Positions 28,974-37,609 of a stretch of DNA of 64,000 nt are shown one piece after another (position 1 is the stretch's first letter; every line of letters begins with the position of its first letter). The DNA is from Sipunculus nudus. Taxonomy: Eukaryota > Annelida > Sipuncula > Golfingiida > Sipunculidae. The notes under the pieces were generated by a model, which made no database searches, was not told the DNA's origin, and was given only the letters and a program-made list of their open reading frames with translations. A program made the translations under genes and the position numbers. Where the stretch lies: positions 201,001-265,000 of the forward strand of contig JAPPUL010000068.1 of NCBI GenBank assembly GCA_026874595.1. The letters are read 5' to 3'.

Positions 28974-29306
28974 TCAATCCCTTTTATATGATATCTTTAT
29001 CTCATTACTATACTGTCCTTCGAGTTCCTTAACTGATAGCAAAAAACTCTTTGTCAATATCTTTATCTTTTCCCAAACTATCTTACCTCTATATTTGCCA
29101 AAATCACACCGCAAATAACCTTCACTTACTTCTATATCAAGATCTTTTAAATACAACACTTTTAGAAAGCCTAATACTAAACCTTGACTCAATACCGATA
29201 CCCCCGCACATACTATATTACTACCTTTCCTCCCTCCTCCTGCATGTCCGCTAACTTCAAAACTTACTACTTCCCCTCTTATCTCTTTGACTTTTATTTT
29301 TATCAA
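28974..29306 (-). CDS. prp: ribosomal-processing cysteine protease Prp (YsxB family)
   Basis: The 110-residue product has the Prp pattern: SGHAGGGRKGSNIVCAGVSVLSQ, with the putative catalytic H21 and C33. Prp removes an N-terminal extension of ribosomal protein L27 in some bacteria. Here it is not between rplU and rpmA, its usual place; the neighbours are a HEAT-like protein and a tRNA gene. The start ATG has weak ribosome-site context. Confidence 0.85.
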   Translation of the reverse strand: MIKIKVKEIRGEVVSFEVSGHAGGGRKGSNIVCAGVSVLSQGLVLGFLKVLYLKDLDIEVSEGYLRCDFGKYRGKIVWEKIKILTKSFLLSVKELEGQYSNEIKISYKRD

Positions 29307-29412
29307 CTCTCTTTATTTCTTCCCTTTTTACTTTCTCTTATATCTTTATTAATTATAATTTAATTGCTTTTTCTCTTTTTTTATTACATTTTTATAACTT
29401 AATTTAACTCTA

Positions 29413-29496
29413 GCCGGAGTGGTGAAATTGGTAGACACGCAAGACTCAAAATCTTGTAGGATTTATCCTGTGTCGGTTCAAGTCCGACCTCCGGTA
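29413..29496 (+). tRNA. tRNA-Leu (CAA)
   Basis: The acceptor arms GCCGGAG (29413-29419) and CTCCGGT (29489-29495) pair, with one G-U, and the discriminator is A29496. The anticodon stem CAAGA/TCTTG encloses loop CTCAAAA, giving anticodon CAA (reads UUG). A variable arm of class II type follows, and the T-arm is GTCGG-TTCAAGT-CCGAC. CCA is not encoded (TAATAA follows). Confidence 0.97.
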
Positions 29497-29571
29497 ATAA
29501 TATTATTCAACACACGCTAAGACACGCTAAGTAACTCATGTTTTATAGCTATTTTACGCAACACACAAAGC

Positions 29572-31134
29572 TTAATTTATATAGCTTAATTTCTTATTAA
29601 CTACACTCCAAAACTCTGTACTCTCTTTTTGCTCTGCCTTATATTCCTTAAGTCCCTCAAGCATGTCTTTTACATAAAGCTCATTTCGCATCCCTACCAG
29701 TATACTGCTTATCCCTGCTGACTGTCTTAAGGCATATATTGACATCTGACTAAATTTGTTTGGAGCCCTCTTTTTTAAAAACTCTTCAAGCTCTTCGCGT
29801 AATACTTCCTTTAGCTTCCTATTGTATTTGTCTGCTTCGATCTTATAATGTAGATCTATTGCTGAGAATACTCGGTTTATTGAATCTACATAATTATCTA
29901 CCCAATATGAAAAAGCTACCGACAATTCCTTATTCGATAAATAGTGTACTCCGCTATTTACTCTCGGTGTGAAATGATTGCTAAATACATCGTACCATTG
30001 TGTGTAATTTGCAAAATTTCTCCAGTTGCTCTTTAGTACCTCTCCTATTAACAAATACTGTGCAAGCTGTTCCTTTGTCTTTTCTTCCACATTCTCAAGC
30101 GTCCTTATGTACGTCGTTTTAAACTTCTTTTCAAGCTCAAGCATGTCAGCTATATATTTATCTGTCTTATCTTCCCTTACCACCTTCCCATCTATACTTA
30201 CATCTGCAAGACGAACTATTCTATTACCCACTAATGCGTTTAACGGACGGTTTGACAACGCCCCAAGACCCTTTTCCGTTATATATGTTAATAAAGTCTT
30301 ACTCCCTCCCCCAACTCCATTTTCCATTACCACCTTTGAATGTCCTGCATCAGACTCAAATATATTCATCGGGAATTGTACAACTTTGAAACTATTCTCT
30401 TTACCACATGCCCTCTGGGCAAGCTCATATACCTTCTTTAAAGATGTTGCGTCATATGTTGTTCTCTCGTCTTTGCCAAATGTATTCGAACTTATTCCGT
30501 AGCTCTTTATCCTGCCTTCTCTGACCTCCTCTTCTAAATATTTAAAAGCCCTTTCTATCCGCTCATAATATACTCCCCGTGCCCCTTCTACTTCTTTTCC
30601 AGCTTTTGATGTGTAGCCAAGATAGTATTCAGGGTTATGCAACAAATATATGTCTATTGTACTGACTCCAAGACGCATTAGACTCATTGTGATTTGATCT
30701 TTCAAAAAGTCAGGACTTATACAATGTTCAAGCCCTTCCCCATATTCTACCACCTCATCATATCCTCGACCCTCTTTCTTCCTATTCTGGTTAATTTCAT
30801 AATTATCCCCTTGGATATAGCCTCCCTTCGATACTATAACTACCTCATCTCTATTTAGCTGCCCATCTTCTATTAGTTTGTTTAGTACATCGCATATTAG
30901 TCGCTCTGAATCTCCGTTTGTATAATTGCTACTCGTGTCTATCAAATTTATACCCCCCATAAGCGCTTCCTTCAATGCTAGTATATGTCCATCTACATTT
31001 ATATCTACTCGATACGTTCCAAAACCAAGTTCACTAACATTAAGCCCTGTTTTGCCTAATTCTTTATACTTTAAACCATTATGGCGCGATGCATACCTAC
31101 TCGTGCCTTCTTTTGTCGCATGTCCCCTTAGCAT
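29572..31134 (-). CDS. aldo/keto reductase with long C-terminal extension
   Basis: The N-terminal 300 residues are an aldo/keto reductase (LGFGTYRVD; catalytic tetrad D66, Y71, K103 in VIVSKGGY, and His near 165 in YLLHNPEYY; SYGISSNTF). The protein is 520 residues where the family is usually about 300-350. The extra part lies mainly after residue 270 and is helix-rich, ending with a conserved-looking AKR tail (LRQSAGISSILVGMRNELYVKDMLEGL). It therefore looks like an insertion inside the barrel rather than a simple fusion. Substrate unknown. GGAGCAAGGA precedes the ATG. Confidence 0.85.
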   Translation of the reverse strand: MLRGHATKEGTSRYASRHNGLKYKELGKTGLNVSELGFGTYRVDINVDGHILALKEALMGGINLIDTSSNYTNGDSERLICDVLNKLIEDGQLNRDEVVIVSKGGYIQGDNYEINQNRKKEGRGYDEVVEYGEGLEHCISPDFLKDQITMSLMRLGVSTIDIYLLHNPEYYLGYTSKAGKEVEGARGVYYERIERAFKYLEEEVREGRIKSYGISSNTFGKDERTTYDATSLKKVYELAQRACGKENSFKVVQFPMNIFESDAGHSKVVMENGVGGGSKTLLTYITEKGLGALSNRPLNALVGNRIVRLADVSIDGKVVREDKTDKYIADMLELEKKFKTTYIRTLENVEEKTKEQLAQYLLIGEVLKSNWRNFANYTQWYDVFSNHFTPRVNSGVHYLSNKELSVAFSYWVDNYVDSINRVFSAIDLHYKIEADKYNRKLKEVLREELEEFLKKRAPNKFSQMSIYALRQSAGISSILVGMRNELYVKDMLEGLKEYKAEQKESTEFWSVVNKKLSYIN

Positions 31135-31342
31135 TTTCCTTGCTCCCCTTTTTACATATATTTTTTTGACTTACTTTATCATTTTATTTTAATAATAATT
31201 TTTTGTTATGATTATTTTTTTTCCTTAAAAAAATTGTGTTATATTGCAAGCTTATTATGTATATAAATGTATATAGTTATCTAATTATAAGTTATATTAA
31301 ACTATTATATATTACACTAATAAGTTAATAATTAAAGGAGCA

Positions 31343-31745
31343 ATGACGCGTCTACTGCAGGAGCATGTGAGCTTACTCTTTAAGACAAGCAGTATGATAA
31401 AACCAAAGCCAAAGGTACAAAAGAAAATCCTAACAAAAGCTTTTGCTATGAAGCAACATATATGCATAATAATGCTTGTAAGACTTCTGCTGCTCTCCTA
31501 GAAGGAGATATAAAATATCGTAGAAATATGACAGGAATAACTGTAGCATAACAGTTTTTACCCAATGAACAATGGCCTACACAAGATAGAACTGGTACTT
31601 GTACCGTTAAAATGATGAGTATCCAAGGCTTTTTACAAAACAATAGACTTATATAAACTCTGGACATGGTGAATTTATAGATGCTCTTATTAAATCAGCA
31701 ATGAGCAAGAATGAGGAGAAGAATGGATGTATAGATACTCGATAG
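31343..31745 (+). pseudogene. decayed gene with several in-frame stops
   Basis: Protein-like sequence runs on in one frame through three TAA stops (31381, 31549, 31654): segments DKQYDKTKAKGTKENPNK, YMHNNACKTSAALLEGDIKY and QFLPNEQWPTQDRTGTCT. It continues in another frame as SGHGEFIDALIKSAMSK to a TAG at 31745. The only ATG with a ribosome site (AAAGGAG, ATG 31343) is in a third frame and gives 52 residues. I read this as an old, broken gene. The family was not recognised. Confidence 0.55.
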
Positions 31746-31766
31746 TAAACCAAAAAACACAAGGTA

Positions 31767-31952
31767 TTACATCGATAATAACTCTTTGTCTTTTTCACTT
31801 ACTTTATATATTCCAAAATGGATATTTGTCAAAAGTAATCTCTCTGCTGCGTCAAGCGAAGCAAAAAATGCGTCGTTATCATCACGATTTTTCATCCGCT
31901 TCGCTTTTAACCCTTCTAAAACTTTCTCTCGCTTCTCATCATCATGTAACAT
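31767..31952 (-). CDS. small hypothetical protein
   Basis: A 61-residue frame with plausible composition (MLHDDEKREKVLEGLKAKR, FFASLDAAERLLLTNIHFGI). A TAG directly before the ATG blocks a longer form, and GAGG lies 13 bases upstream. It lies among decayed sequences, so it could be a remnant. The rest of 31746-32137 holds only a short 24-codon frame (ATG 32014) and an inverted repeat. Confidence 0.35.
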   Translation of the reverse strand: MLHDDEKREKVLEGLKAKRMKNRDDNDAFFASLDAAERLLLTNIHFGIYKVSEKDKELLSM

Positions 31953-32051
31953 CTAGGACATTTAACCTCTATATACTCTACTACATTTAAGTATATCTCT
32001 TTTCTAATATTATGGCTACTAATCTATATCACTTAGGACGCACTCCTTCGC

Positions 32052-32126
32052 TTAATAGATTAAATTCTTTAAAAGTTTTTAAGTAGTTTTGGCTTTTTAA
32101 TACCTATCCTATCTTTAATCTATTAA
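32052..32126. repeat. 13-bp inverted repeat before the 32138 gene
   Basis: TTAATAGATTAAA (32052-32064) and TTTAATCTATTAA (32114-32126) are perfect complements 49 bases apart. The second arm ends 11 bases before the ATG at 32138, so folding would cover the ribosome-loading region. It could also be a paired operator. AT-rich composition makes chance occurrence possible. Confidence 0.5.
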
Positions 32127-32137
32127 ATTGTTTTATT

Positions 32138-32416
32138 ATGGCTAAATTCGATGCTTTCTCAAACAATTGGGACTTAGAATATATTCATATCGATTACAAA
32201 AGTATTTCCGGCTCCTTCTACCCAAACGAAAGAGCTTTGACCCTTATTAGAGAGCTTTTAAAACACAATGACGACGTTAATTATATTATACTTGATGGCG
32301 ATTTTGACTTAATTAATAACTTCGATGAGGAATTTTATGCTTTTGCTCATCTTGCTTGGCATAAACAAAAATGGATATTATCTTTATTCAGATATGATAA
32401 AAAAATTATTACGTAA
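32138..32416 (+). CDS. small hypothetical protein
   Basis: A 92-residue acidic and aromatic protein (MAKFDAFSNNWDLEYIHIDY, NYIILDGDFDLINNFDEEFYAFAHL). No signal or membrane segment. It overlaps the start of the downstream lipoprotein gene by 23 bases, which supports a shared transcript. No ribosome site is seen before the ATG. Family unknown. Confidence 0.5.
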   Translation: MAKFDAFSNNWDLEYIHIDYKSISGSFYPNERALTLIRELLKHNDDVNYIILDGDFDLINNFDEEFYAFAHLAWHKQKWILSLFRYDKKIIT

Positions 32417-32837
32417 GCACTCCGGCAGCTTTAGCCTGATTTTAACACTCCTTTTAGTTACCGCTACCTTATATTTGACATCTTGTGGCTCGCCTACTAT
32501 TTTACATCTTAAAAATAACTACTCAAAAAAAGACACAATCCTTTCTAACATGTCTTACACCAACTCTTACAAATTATTATTCCCTTTGATTCAAAAATGC
32601 GTTGAGTCGCCACATATAAGAGTTGATGGCAAAGTCATACTGCAAAAAAAACAGGCCCTAATATCTGCTTGGACTAATTCTGCCAACTCTAAAATCTTTA
32701 TGTTTATCGATATTAAATCCTCAGGCAAAGATAAGTCTTATATCCAGATCTTTTATAAGAAAAACTCTTGGAAAGGTTTGTCTCGTGATATCAAAAATTG
32801 GCTAGATAACAAAAACTATGAATGTAAGCATTTTTAG
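32394..32837 (+). CDS. predicted lipoprotein
   Basis: The longer frame starts at 32325, but the real start is more likely ATG 32394, which begins a lipoprotein signal: MIKKLLRKHSGSFSLILTLL, then LYLTSCG, with lipobox LTSC. The mature 116-residue part is Lys/Ser/Asn-rich with no known domain. It would be lipid-modified and exported. The start overlaps the upstream gene, which suggests translational coupling. Confidence 0.65.
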   Translation: MIKKLLRKHSGSFSLILTLLLVTATLYLTSCGSPTILHLKNNYSKKDTILSNMSYTNSYKLLFPLIQKCVESPHIRVDGKVILQKKQALISAWTNSANSKIFMFIDIKSSGKDKSYIQIFYKKNSWKGLSRDIKNWLDNKNYECKHF

Positions 32838-32974
32838 TTTCCTTCATGAACTTACATCCCTTGCATAAATAACTATTATTAATATTCTTTTAATATTCTT
32901 TACTTTACTTGATAAACTTATTTTGTTATATTCTCCCTAAAAATATCCATCTCTTTGGAGGACATTAGTTTATT

Positions 32975-33364
32975 ATGACAAATTATGGTTTACTAGTAAT
33001 TAGAATTGGTCTTGGCATTACTATGATGATGCATGGTTTTCCCAGGTTTAACAACATACAAGGTTTTGCACAAAGCCTAACTAAAGCCGGGATACCTGGT
33101 GGCGAGATTGCTGCTTTACTTGCTGCTATAACAGAGTTTGGCGGAGGGTTATTTTTGCTTTTAGGAGCTCTTACTAAACTTACTTCTTTTGTCCTTGCTT
33201 TTAATATGGCTGTTGCTGTATATTTTCATATGGCACTCGGCGGTGGATTTGCAGGCCCTAATTCTTATTCACATGCTCTTGAGCTTTTAATCGTTTTTGT
33301 TGGTCTTTCTTTTATAGGTGCTGGGTCTTTATCTGTTGATAACATTTTTTTCAAACGAAAATAA
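32975..33364 (+). CDS. DoxX-family membrane protein
   Basis: The 129-residue protein has four hydrophobic segments and the DoxX pattern: LLVIRIGLGITMMMHGFPRF, AAITEFGGGLFLLLGALTKL, AVAVYFHMALGGG and HALELLIVFVGLSFIGAG. DoxX proteins are linked to redox or thiol stress at the inner membrane. GGAGG lies 13 bases before the ATG, a long spacing. Confidence 0.9.
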   Translation: MTNYGLLVIRIGLGITMMMHGFPRFNNIQGFAQSLTKAGIPGGEIAALLAAITEFGGGLFLLLGALTKLTSFVLAFNMAVAVYFHMALGGGFAGPNSYSHALELLIVFVGLSFIGAGSLSVDNIFFKRK

Positions 33365-33432
33365 CTTTTTATTTATAAAATTATAAAAAGCGTTTATGGC
33401 TGGAGAACATCGCATGCCCGGAGAATACTTCT

Positions 33433-33759
33433 TTGAATGAGTCTTTTAACTGGATTTGGCTTTTTCTTATAATCCTACTTGCCCTAAGCGCTTTATTCCT
33501 ATTTATACGTAAAAAGAAAAACACTTACATTAAAACAAGACTTTCTAATACCGCTTTGTCGCTTCTAGATATTAGTAGTAAGAGCAATAAGTTAAATGAT
33601 TTTGAAGAGTTCAAGGAGAGATTAACCAATATTCACTCTCGACTTGAGGCTATACAACATTCAAAATATATTAAAGTATTAAATAAATTAGATGTTATTG
33701 ACCAAGACATTATAAAACTTAAAGCCGAGCTAAAAGCAAACAAAGATTCCCTTCTTTAA
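33433..33759 (+). CDS. membrane-anchored coiled-coil protein
   Basis: The 108-residue product starts with TTG, with GGAG about ten bases upstream; there is no in-frame ATG. It has one N-terminal membrane helix (WIWLFLIILLALSALFLFI), a short basic stretch, and a coiled coil (LTNIHSRLEAIQHSKYIK, LDVIDQDIIKLKAELKAN). A 14-codon ATG frame at 33396-33440 (MAGEHRMPGEYFFE) ends over this TTG start and could be a coupled leader. Function unknown. Confidence 0.6.
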   Translation: MNESFNWIWLFLIILLALSALFLFIRKKKNTYIKTRLSNTALSLLDISSKSNKLNDFEEFKERLTNIHSRLEAIQHSKYIKVLNKLDVIDQDIIKLKAELKANKDSLL

Positions 33760-33786
33760 AATGAAAAAATGAAGATTTAATGAAGA

Positions 33787-34356
33787 TTAGTCCTTCAACT
33801 TAATTGTTTTCATAAAGTCGCCTACGGCTATATTATCTACAACATCCATTCCATCCGTAACATAACCAAATACTGCATAATTCTTATCTAAGAAATACGT
33901 GTTATTAAGAGTTATAAAAAACTGACTACTTGCACTATTTGGATTATTCGTACGAGCCATAGATAATGCCCCTCGCTTATGGGTCAGCACAGGTTCACAG
34001 TCACTTGGAGCTGTCTCACCTACTATCATCCTACCATCTTTACACTTTATCTCAAGGTCTATCGGCTGGCTTGATCCCCCTGTCCCATCTCCTCTTGGGT
34101 CACCGCCTTGTATTACAAAACCTTTTTCTACCCTATGAAAAGTTATATTATTATAAAACTCCTCTTCAACTAGCTTTATAAAATTCGCCGTAGTTATCGG
34201 TGCATCTTCTATAGCCAGTTTCACACTTATATCTCCCTTGTTAGTACTAATTACCGCAAACCTATATCCATTTTCGCTATGTACACTCATAATAAATACT
34301 AAAACCCCCAATGTTACTATAGATACCGTTACGAATATCTTTTTATTTGAGAACAT
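33787..34356 (-). CDS. exported cyclophilin-type peptidyl-prolyl isomerase
   Basis: The 189-residue product has an N-terminal signal or anchor (IFVTVSIVTLGVLVFIMSV) and a cyclophilin domain: NFIKLVEEEFYNNITFHRVEKGFVIQGGDPRGDGTGGSS, then GALSMARTNNPNSASSQFFI and YAVFGYVTDGMDVVDNI. Active-site residues (FHR, QGGDP, SQFFI) are present. It would catalyse proline isomerisation outside the cytoplasm. Its promoter region adjoins that of the divergent TRAP operon. Confidence 0.92.
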   Translation of the reverse strand: MFSNKKIFVTVSIVTLGVLVFIMSVHSENGYRFAVISTNKGDISVKLAIEDAPITTANFIKLVEEEFYNNITFHRVEKGFVIQGGDPRGDGTGGSSQPIDLEIKCKDGRMIVGETAPSDCEPVLTHKRGALSMARTNNPNSASSQFFITLNNTYFLDKNYAVFGYVTDGMDVVDNIAVGDFMKTIKLKD

Positions 34357-34513
34357 AATATACTAAACCTCCATAAATTTTTATACTCAAAAGCCATAAT
34401 AAAATTTACTAAACACTAAAAGCAAAACTTTCTATAAAGAATAACGTGTTCTGCATTATCAAGTATAACCCATTTTAACCTATATTAAAACAAAAACCAA
34501 ATAAAAACAAGAT

Positions 34514-34534
34514 AGACAATTAAGAATATTGTCT
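34514..34534. promoter_or_regulatory. candidate operator upstream of the TRAP-malonate operon
   Basis: AGACAAT (34514-34520) and ATTGTCT (34528-34534) form a perfect 7-bp dyad around 7 bases. It lies in the 417-base gene-free divergent region (34357-34773). The type and position fit a regulator site, but no regulator gene is next to the operon. Confidence 0.35.
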
Positions 34535-34706
34535 GCCTAAACTATTTAATAGAAAACCCTAACCTCACCGTCATTCTAACTAGTCACGTTGCTACCTTAG
34601 TTACGTAGATTTTGCCTTTCATATTACAGTTATTCCAAATAATTTTTATTTTATTATAGATATTTTATACTATTTATTATACTTTATAAGTTATTGTTTT
34701 ATAGAT

Positions 34707-34721
34707 GTATAGTTCCTATAC
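34707..34721. promoter_or_regulatory. second palindrome close to dctP
   Basis: GTATAG-TTC-CTATAC is a perfect 6-bp dyad with a 3-base centre. It is 53 bases upstream of the dctP ATG, overlapping a likely promoter stretch. It is a better-placed operator candidate than 34514-34534. The rest of 34357-34773 shows nothing else. Confidence 0.35.
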
Positions 34722-34773
34722 TGCTATAAGGATGCATAAACCTCTAGTATATTGTATTTAAAGGAGTCAAATC

Positions 34774-35751
34774 ATGATAATTCGTATAATAGTTCTTTTG
34801 CTTAGTTTAGGTATAACTTCTTTTGCAAGCGCAAAAACCCTTAAATTATCACATCAATGGTCAACAAAAGATGTTCGGCATAAAGTTGCTAAGATTGTTG
34901 CAGATGAAGTCAAAAGAGCAAGAGTTGGACTTAATATAAAGATCTATCCTTCAAAATCATTATTCAAGCCAAAAGAACAATACCGACCTTTAAGCAGAGG
35001 CAGATTGGATATGACTGTATTACCTTTGGCTTATGCATCAGGCTTTAGACCTGCTTACAATCTCACATTGATGCCCGGTCTTGTAAAAAATCATGACCAC
35101 GCAGCAAGGCTAACAAGTTCACCATTCATGAATGAGCTTAAGAAGATTATGGCTAAAGATAATGTATTAGTTTTGGTACATGGCTATTTGGCAGGAGGAT
35201 TTGGCGGCAAATCTAAATGTATTACAAGCCCAGACGATGTAAAAGGTCTTAAGATTCGAGCAGCAGGTAAATCCTTCGAAAGAATGACAGAAGCAGCAGG
35301 CGCCTCAATTACGTCAATGCCATCATCTGAGATATACAGTGCAATGCAAACTGGTGTGCTTGATGCTGCAAATACATCATCATCAAGCTTTGTGTCATAC
35401 AGACTATATGAGCAGATAGCCTGCTACACTCCGGCAACAGATGTTGCTTTATGGTTTATGTATCAGCCACTTTTGATAAATAAATCTGTTTATAACAGAT
35501 TAAACAAAAGACAACAAAGAGCACTTCGTGCAGGCGCTAAAAAGGCACAAGAATATTATCTTAAAGAAGCTAAAAAAGCTGATTTAGAATCTGCAAATAG
35601 ATTTCGTAAAGCAGGTGTAAAGATAGCTAATATGACTCTTTCTGACTTTAATAAATGGCGTGAGGTTGCAAAACGCTCTTCATATATAGACTTTGTAAAA
35701 GACACCCCTAATGGTAAAAAGCTTTTAGACATGGCATTATCAGTTGATTAG
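34774..35751 (+). CDS. dctP: TRAP transporter solute-binding protein (predicted malonate)
   Basis: The 325-residue product has a signal peptide (MIIRIIVLLLSLGITSFASA) and a DctP fold: LSHQWSTKDVRHKVAKIVADEV near the N-terminus, IKIYPSKSLF, LKIRAAGKSFERMTEAAGASITSMP, and the conserved SEIYSAMQTGVLDAA. The Arg in KIRAAGK would hold the carboxylate. AAAGGAG precedes the ATG. The next two genes encode the membrane parts, and the seven after them encode malonate decarboxylase, so malonate is the likely ligand. MatPQM systems for malonate are known in rhizobia. Confidence 0.9.
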   Translation: MIIRIIVLLLSLGITSFASAKTLKLSHQWSTKDVRHKVAKIVADEVKRARVGLNIKIYPSKSLFKPKEQYRPLSRGRLDMTVLPLAYASGFRPAYNLTLMPGLVKNHDHAARLTSSPFMNELKKIMAKDNVLVLVHGYLAGGFGGKSKCITSPDDVKGLKIRAAGKSFERMTEAAGASITSMPSSEIYSAMQTGVLDAANTSSSSFVSYRLYEQIACYTPATDVALWFMYQPLLINKSVYNRLNKRQQRALRAGAKKAQEYYLKEAKKADLESANRFRKAGVKIANMTLSDFNKWREVAKRSSYIDFVKDTPNGKKLLDMALSVD

Positions 35752-35767
35752 CTCTAAGAGTCCCATA

Positions 35768-36283
35768 ATGGAATCAAAACGTTATAGTCTCAAAGAGCTT
35801 GCTATACGATATGTCCATTTTGCGTCTAAATTGTCTGGTGTGGTTTCGGCAGTTATGATATTGCTGTCGGTGCTTGTTACATGCCAGATGATATGGGTAC
35901 GTTTTGTGTTGTCAGAATCTACTATATGGCAAACTGAGTTTGTAACATATTTAATGATATGCGCAACATTCCTAGGCTTGCCATATGTCCAACTGCTTCG
36001 TGGACACGTAAATGTAGATTTGCTGCCTATAATGGTTAAATCTCAGTCGGTTAAAAAGGCGATAACGTTTATAACGCTTGGTCTTAGCATAGCATCCATA
36101 ATGATAATCTTCGTATATGGCTATGAGTTATTTGCCCTAGCTTTAGAAGAGGGCTGGAGATCAGATACAGTATGGGGAGTACGGCTTTGGTTACCTTATT
36201 TATCAATTCCGGTTGGGCTTGGGCTTTTCCTGTTACAGTTGCTTGTAGATATACTTACACCTTTTTCTAACAAGGAGAACTAG
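35768..36283 (+). CDS. dctQ: TRAP transporter small membrane subunit DctQ
   Basis: An in-frame TTG at 35744 overlaps dctP, but the ATG at 35768 has AAGAG at good spacing and begins MESKRYSLKELAIRY, so I use it (171 residues). Four membrane helices are visible, with the DctQ core WQTEFVTYLMICATFLGLPYVQLLRGHVNVDLL. It connects the binding protein to DctM. Confidence 0.9.
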   Translation: MESKRYSLKELAIRYVHFASKLSGVVSAVMILLSVLVTCQMIWVRFVLSESTIWQTEFVTYLMICATFLGLPYVQLLRGHVNVDLLPIMVKSQSVKKAITFITLGLSIASIMIIFVYGYELFALALEEGWRSDTVWGVRLWLPYLSIPVGLGLFLLQLLVDILTPFSNKEN

Positions 36284-36286
36284 CTT

Positions 36287-37609
36287 GTGGATCCATTAGT
36301 ACTTGGGATATTGGTAGGGCTTATAACAATAGTGGTATTATTTTCTGGGATTTCGGTTGCAATAGGTCTTTTAGTCGTATCAACAGTATTCATATTAATA
36401 TTCGATGGTTTTTCTTCTCTTGAGCTTTTACCGGAGTTACTATTTGGCAAGCTTGACAATTTTGCATTACTATCTATACCAATGTTTATAATAATGGGAG
36501 CCTCAATCTCCTCAACTAAAGCAGGCTCAGATTTATATGAAGCAATAGAGCGCTGGTTAACGCGTGTACCTGGGGGGCTTGTAGTGTCAAATTTAGGAGC
36601 GTGTGCATTATTCTCGGCATTATCAGGTTCCTCACCGGCAACATGCGCAGCAATAGGGAAGATGGGGATACCCGAGATGCGCCAACGGGGCTATCCTGAT
36701 GGAGTTGCTGCAGGCTCGATTGCAGCAGGTGGCACACTTGGCATATTAATTCCCCCTTCTGTAACAATGATTGTATACGGGATAGCAACAGAAACATCGA
36801 TAGGTCGATTGTTTTTAGCTGGTGTTGTACCAGGCTTATTGCTTGTTACATTATTTATGATATGGTCAGTTTTCTATACATGGTTTAGCAACAGGAGACT
36901 AAATACAAAGACCGTACGTATAAGTTACAATTGGAAGGAGAAGTTTCAAATAATACCGAAAGTACTTCCATTCATACTGATAATAATAGGAGTTTTATAC
37001 GCCCTGTACGGCGGGGTTGCAACACCATCTGAGACTGCGGCAGTGGGTGCTTTGCTTTGCATAATAGCATCAATTACAATATACAAGCTATACAATGTAA
37101 AATTGTTATGGAAGGTACTAAGAGACTCAACGAAAGAGAGTGTTATGATTTTATTTATAATAGGTTCGGCGGGAGTTTTTGCCTATATGTTATCAAGTTT
37201 ATTTATAACCCAATCCATAGCGGAATGGATAGCAAAAATGGATGTTAGCCCGTGGACTTTAATGTTCTCAATAAATATCTTCTTGCTAGTTGCAGGCCTT
37301 TTCTTACCTCCTGTTGCAGTAATCTTGATGGCAGCACCTATATTATATCCAATTGTTGTATCGGCAGGATTTGATCCGTATTGGTTTGCGGTGATACTTA
37401 CAGTCAATATGGAAATAGGGCTTATAACGCCTCCTGTAGGACTTAACTTGTATGTAATTAACGGTATCGCCCCGGATATAAACTTAAAAACGATACTAGT
37501 TGGCTCCTTGCCATATGTGGTGTGTATGGTACTTGCTATCGTTATAATGTCAATATTCCCTGAGCTTGTTACTTTCCTACCGGACTTGCTTATAGGTATT
37601 GAAAAATAA
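36287..37609 (+). CDS. dctM: TRAP transporter large permease DctM
   Basis: The 440-residue polytopic protein starts with GTG after AAGGAG. It has the DctM signatures LLSIPMFIIMGA near residue 60, ALSGSSPATCAAIGKMGIPEM, and GGTLGILIPPSVTMIVYG, plus NMEIGLITPPVGLNLYV near 370. It carries solute with sodium co-transport across the inner membrane. Its stop overlaps the mdcA start by one base (TAATG), which ties transport to decarboxylation. Confidence 0.95.
   Translation: MDPLVLGILVGLITIVVLFSGISVAIGLLVVSTVFILIFDGFSSLELLPELLFGKLDNFALLSIPMFIIMGASISSTKAGSDLYEAIERWLTRVPGGLVVSNLGACALFSALSGSSPATCAAIGKMGIPEMRQRGYPDGVAAGSIAAGGTLGILIPPSVTMIVYGIATETSIGRLFLAGVVPGLLLVTLFMIWSVFYTWFSNRRLNTKTVRISYNWKEKFQIIPKVLPFILIIIGVLYALYGGVATPSETAAVGALLCIIASITIYKLYNVKLLWKVLRDSTKESVMILFIIGSAGVFAYMLSSLFITQSIAEWIAKMDVSPWTLMFSINIFLLVAGLFLPPVAVILMAAPILYPIVVSAGFDPYWFAVILTVNMEIGLITPPVGLNLYVINGIAPDINLKTILVGSLPYVVCMVLAIVIMSIFPELVTFLPDLLIGIEK

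Noticed and set aside
34357-34773. Riboswitch or T-box before the TRAP operon
   Set aside because: No conserved aptamer pattern or terminator hairpin was seen, only two short dyads.
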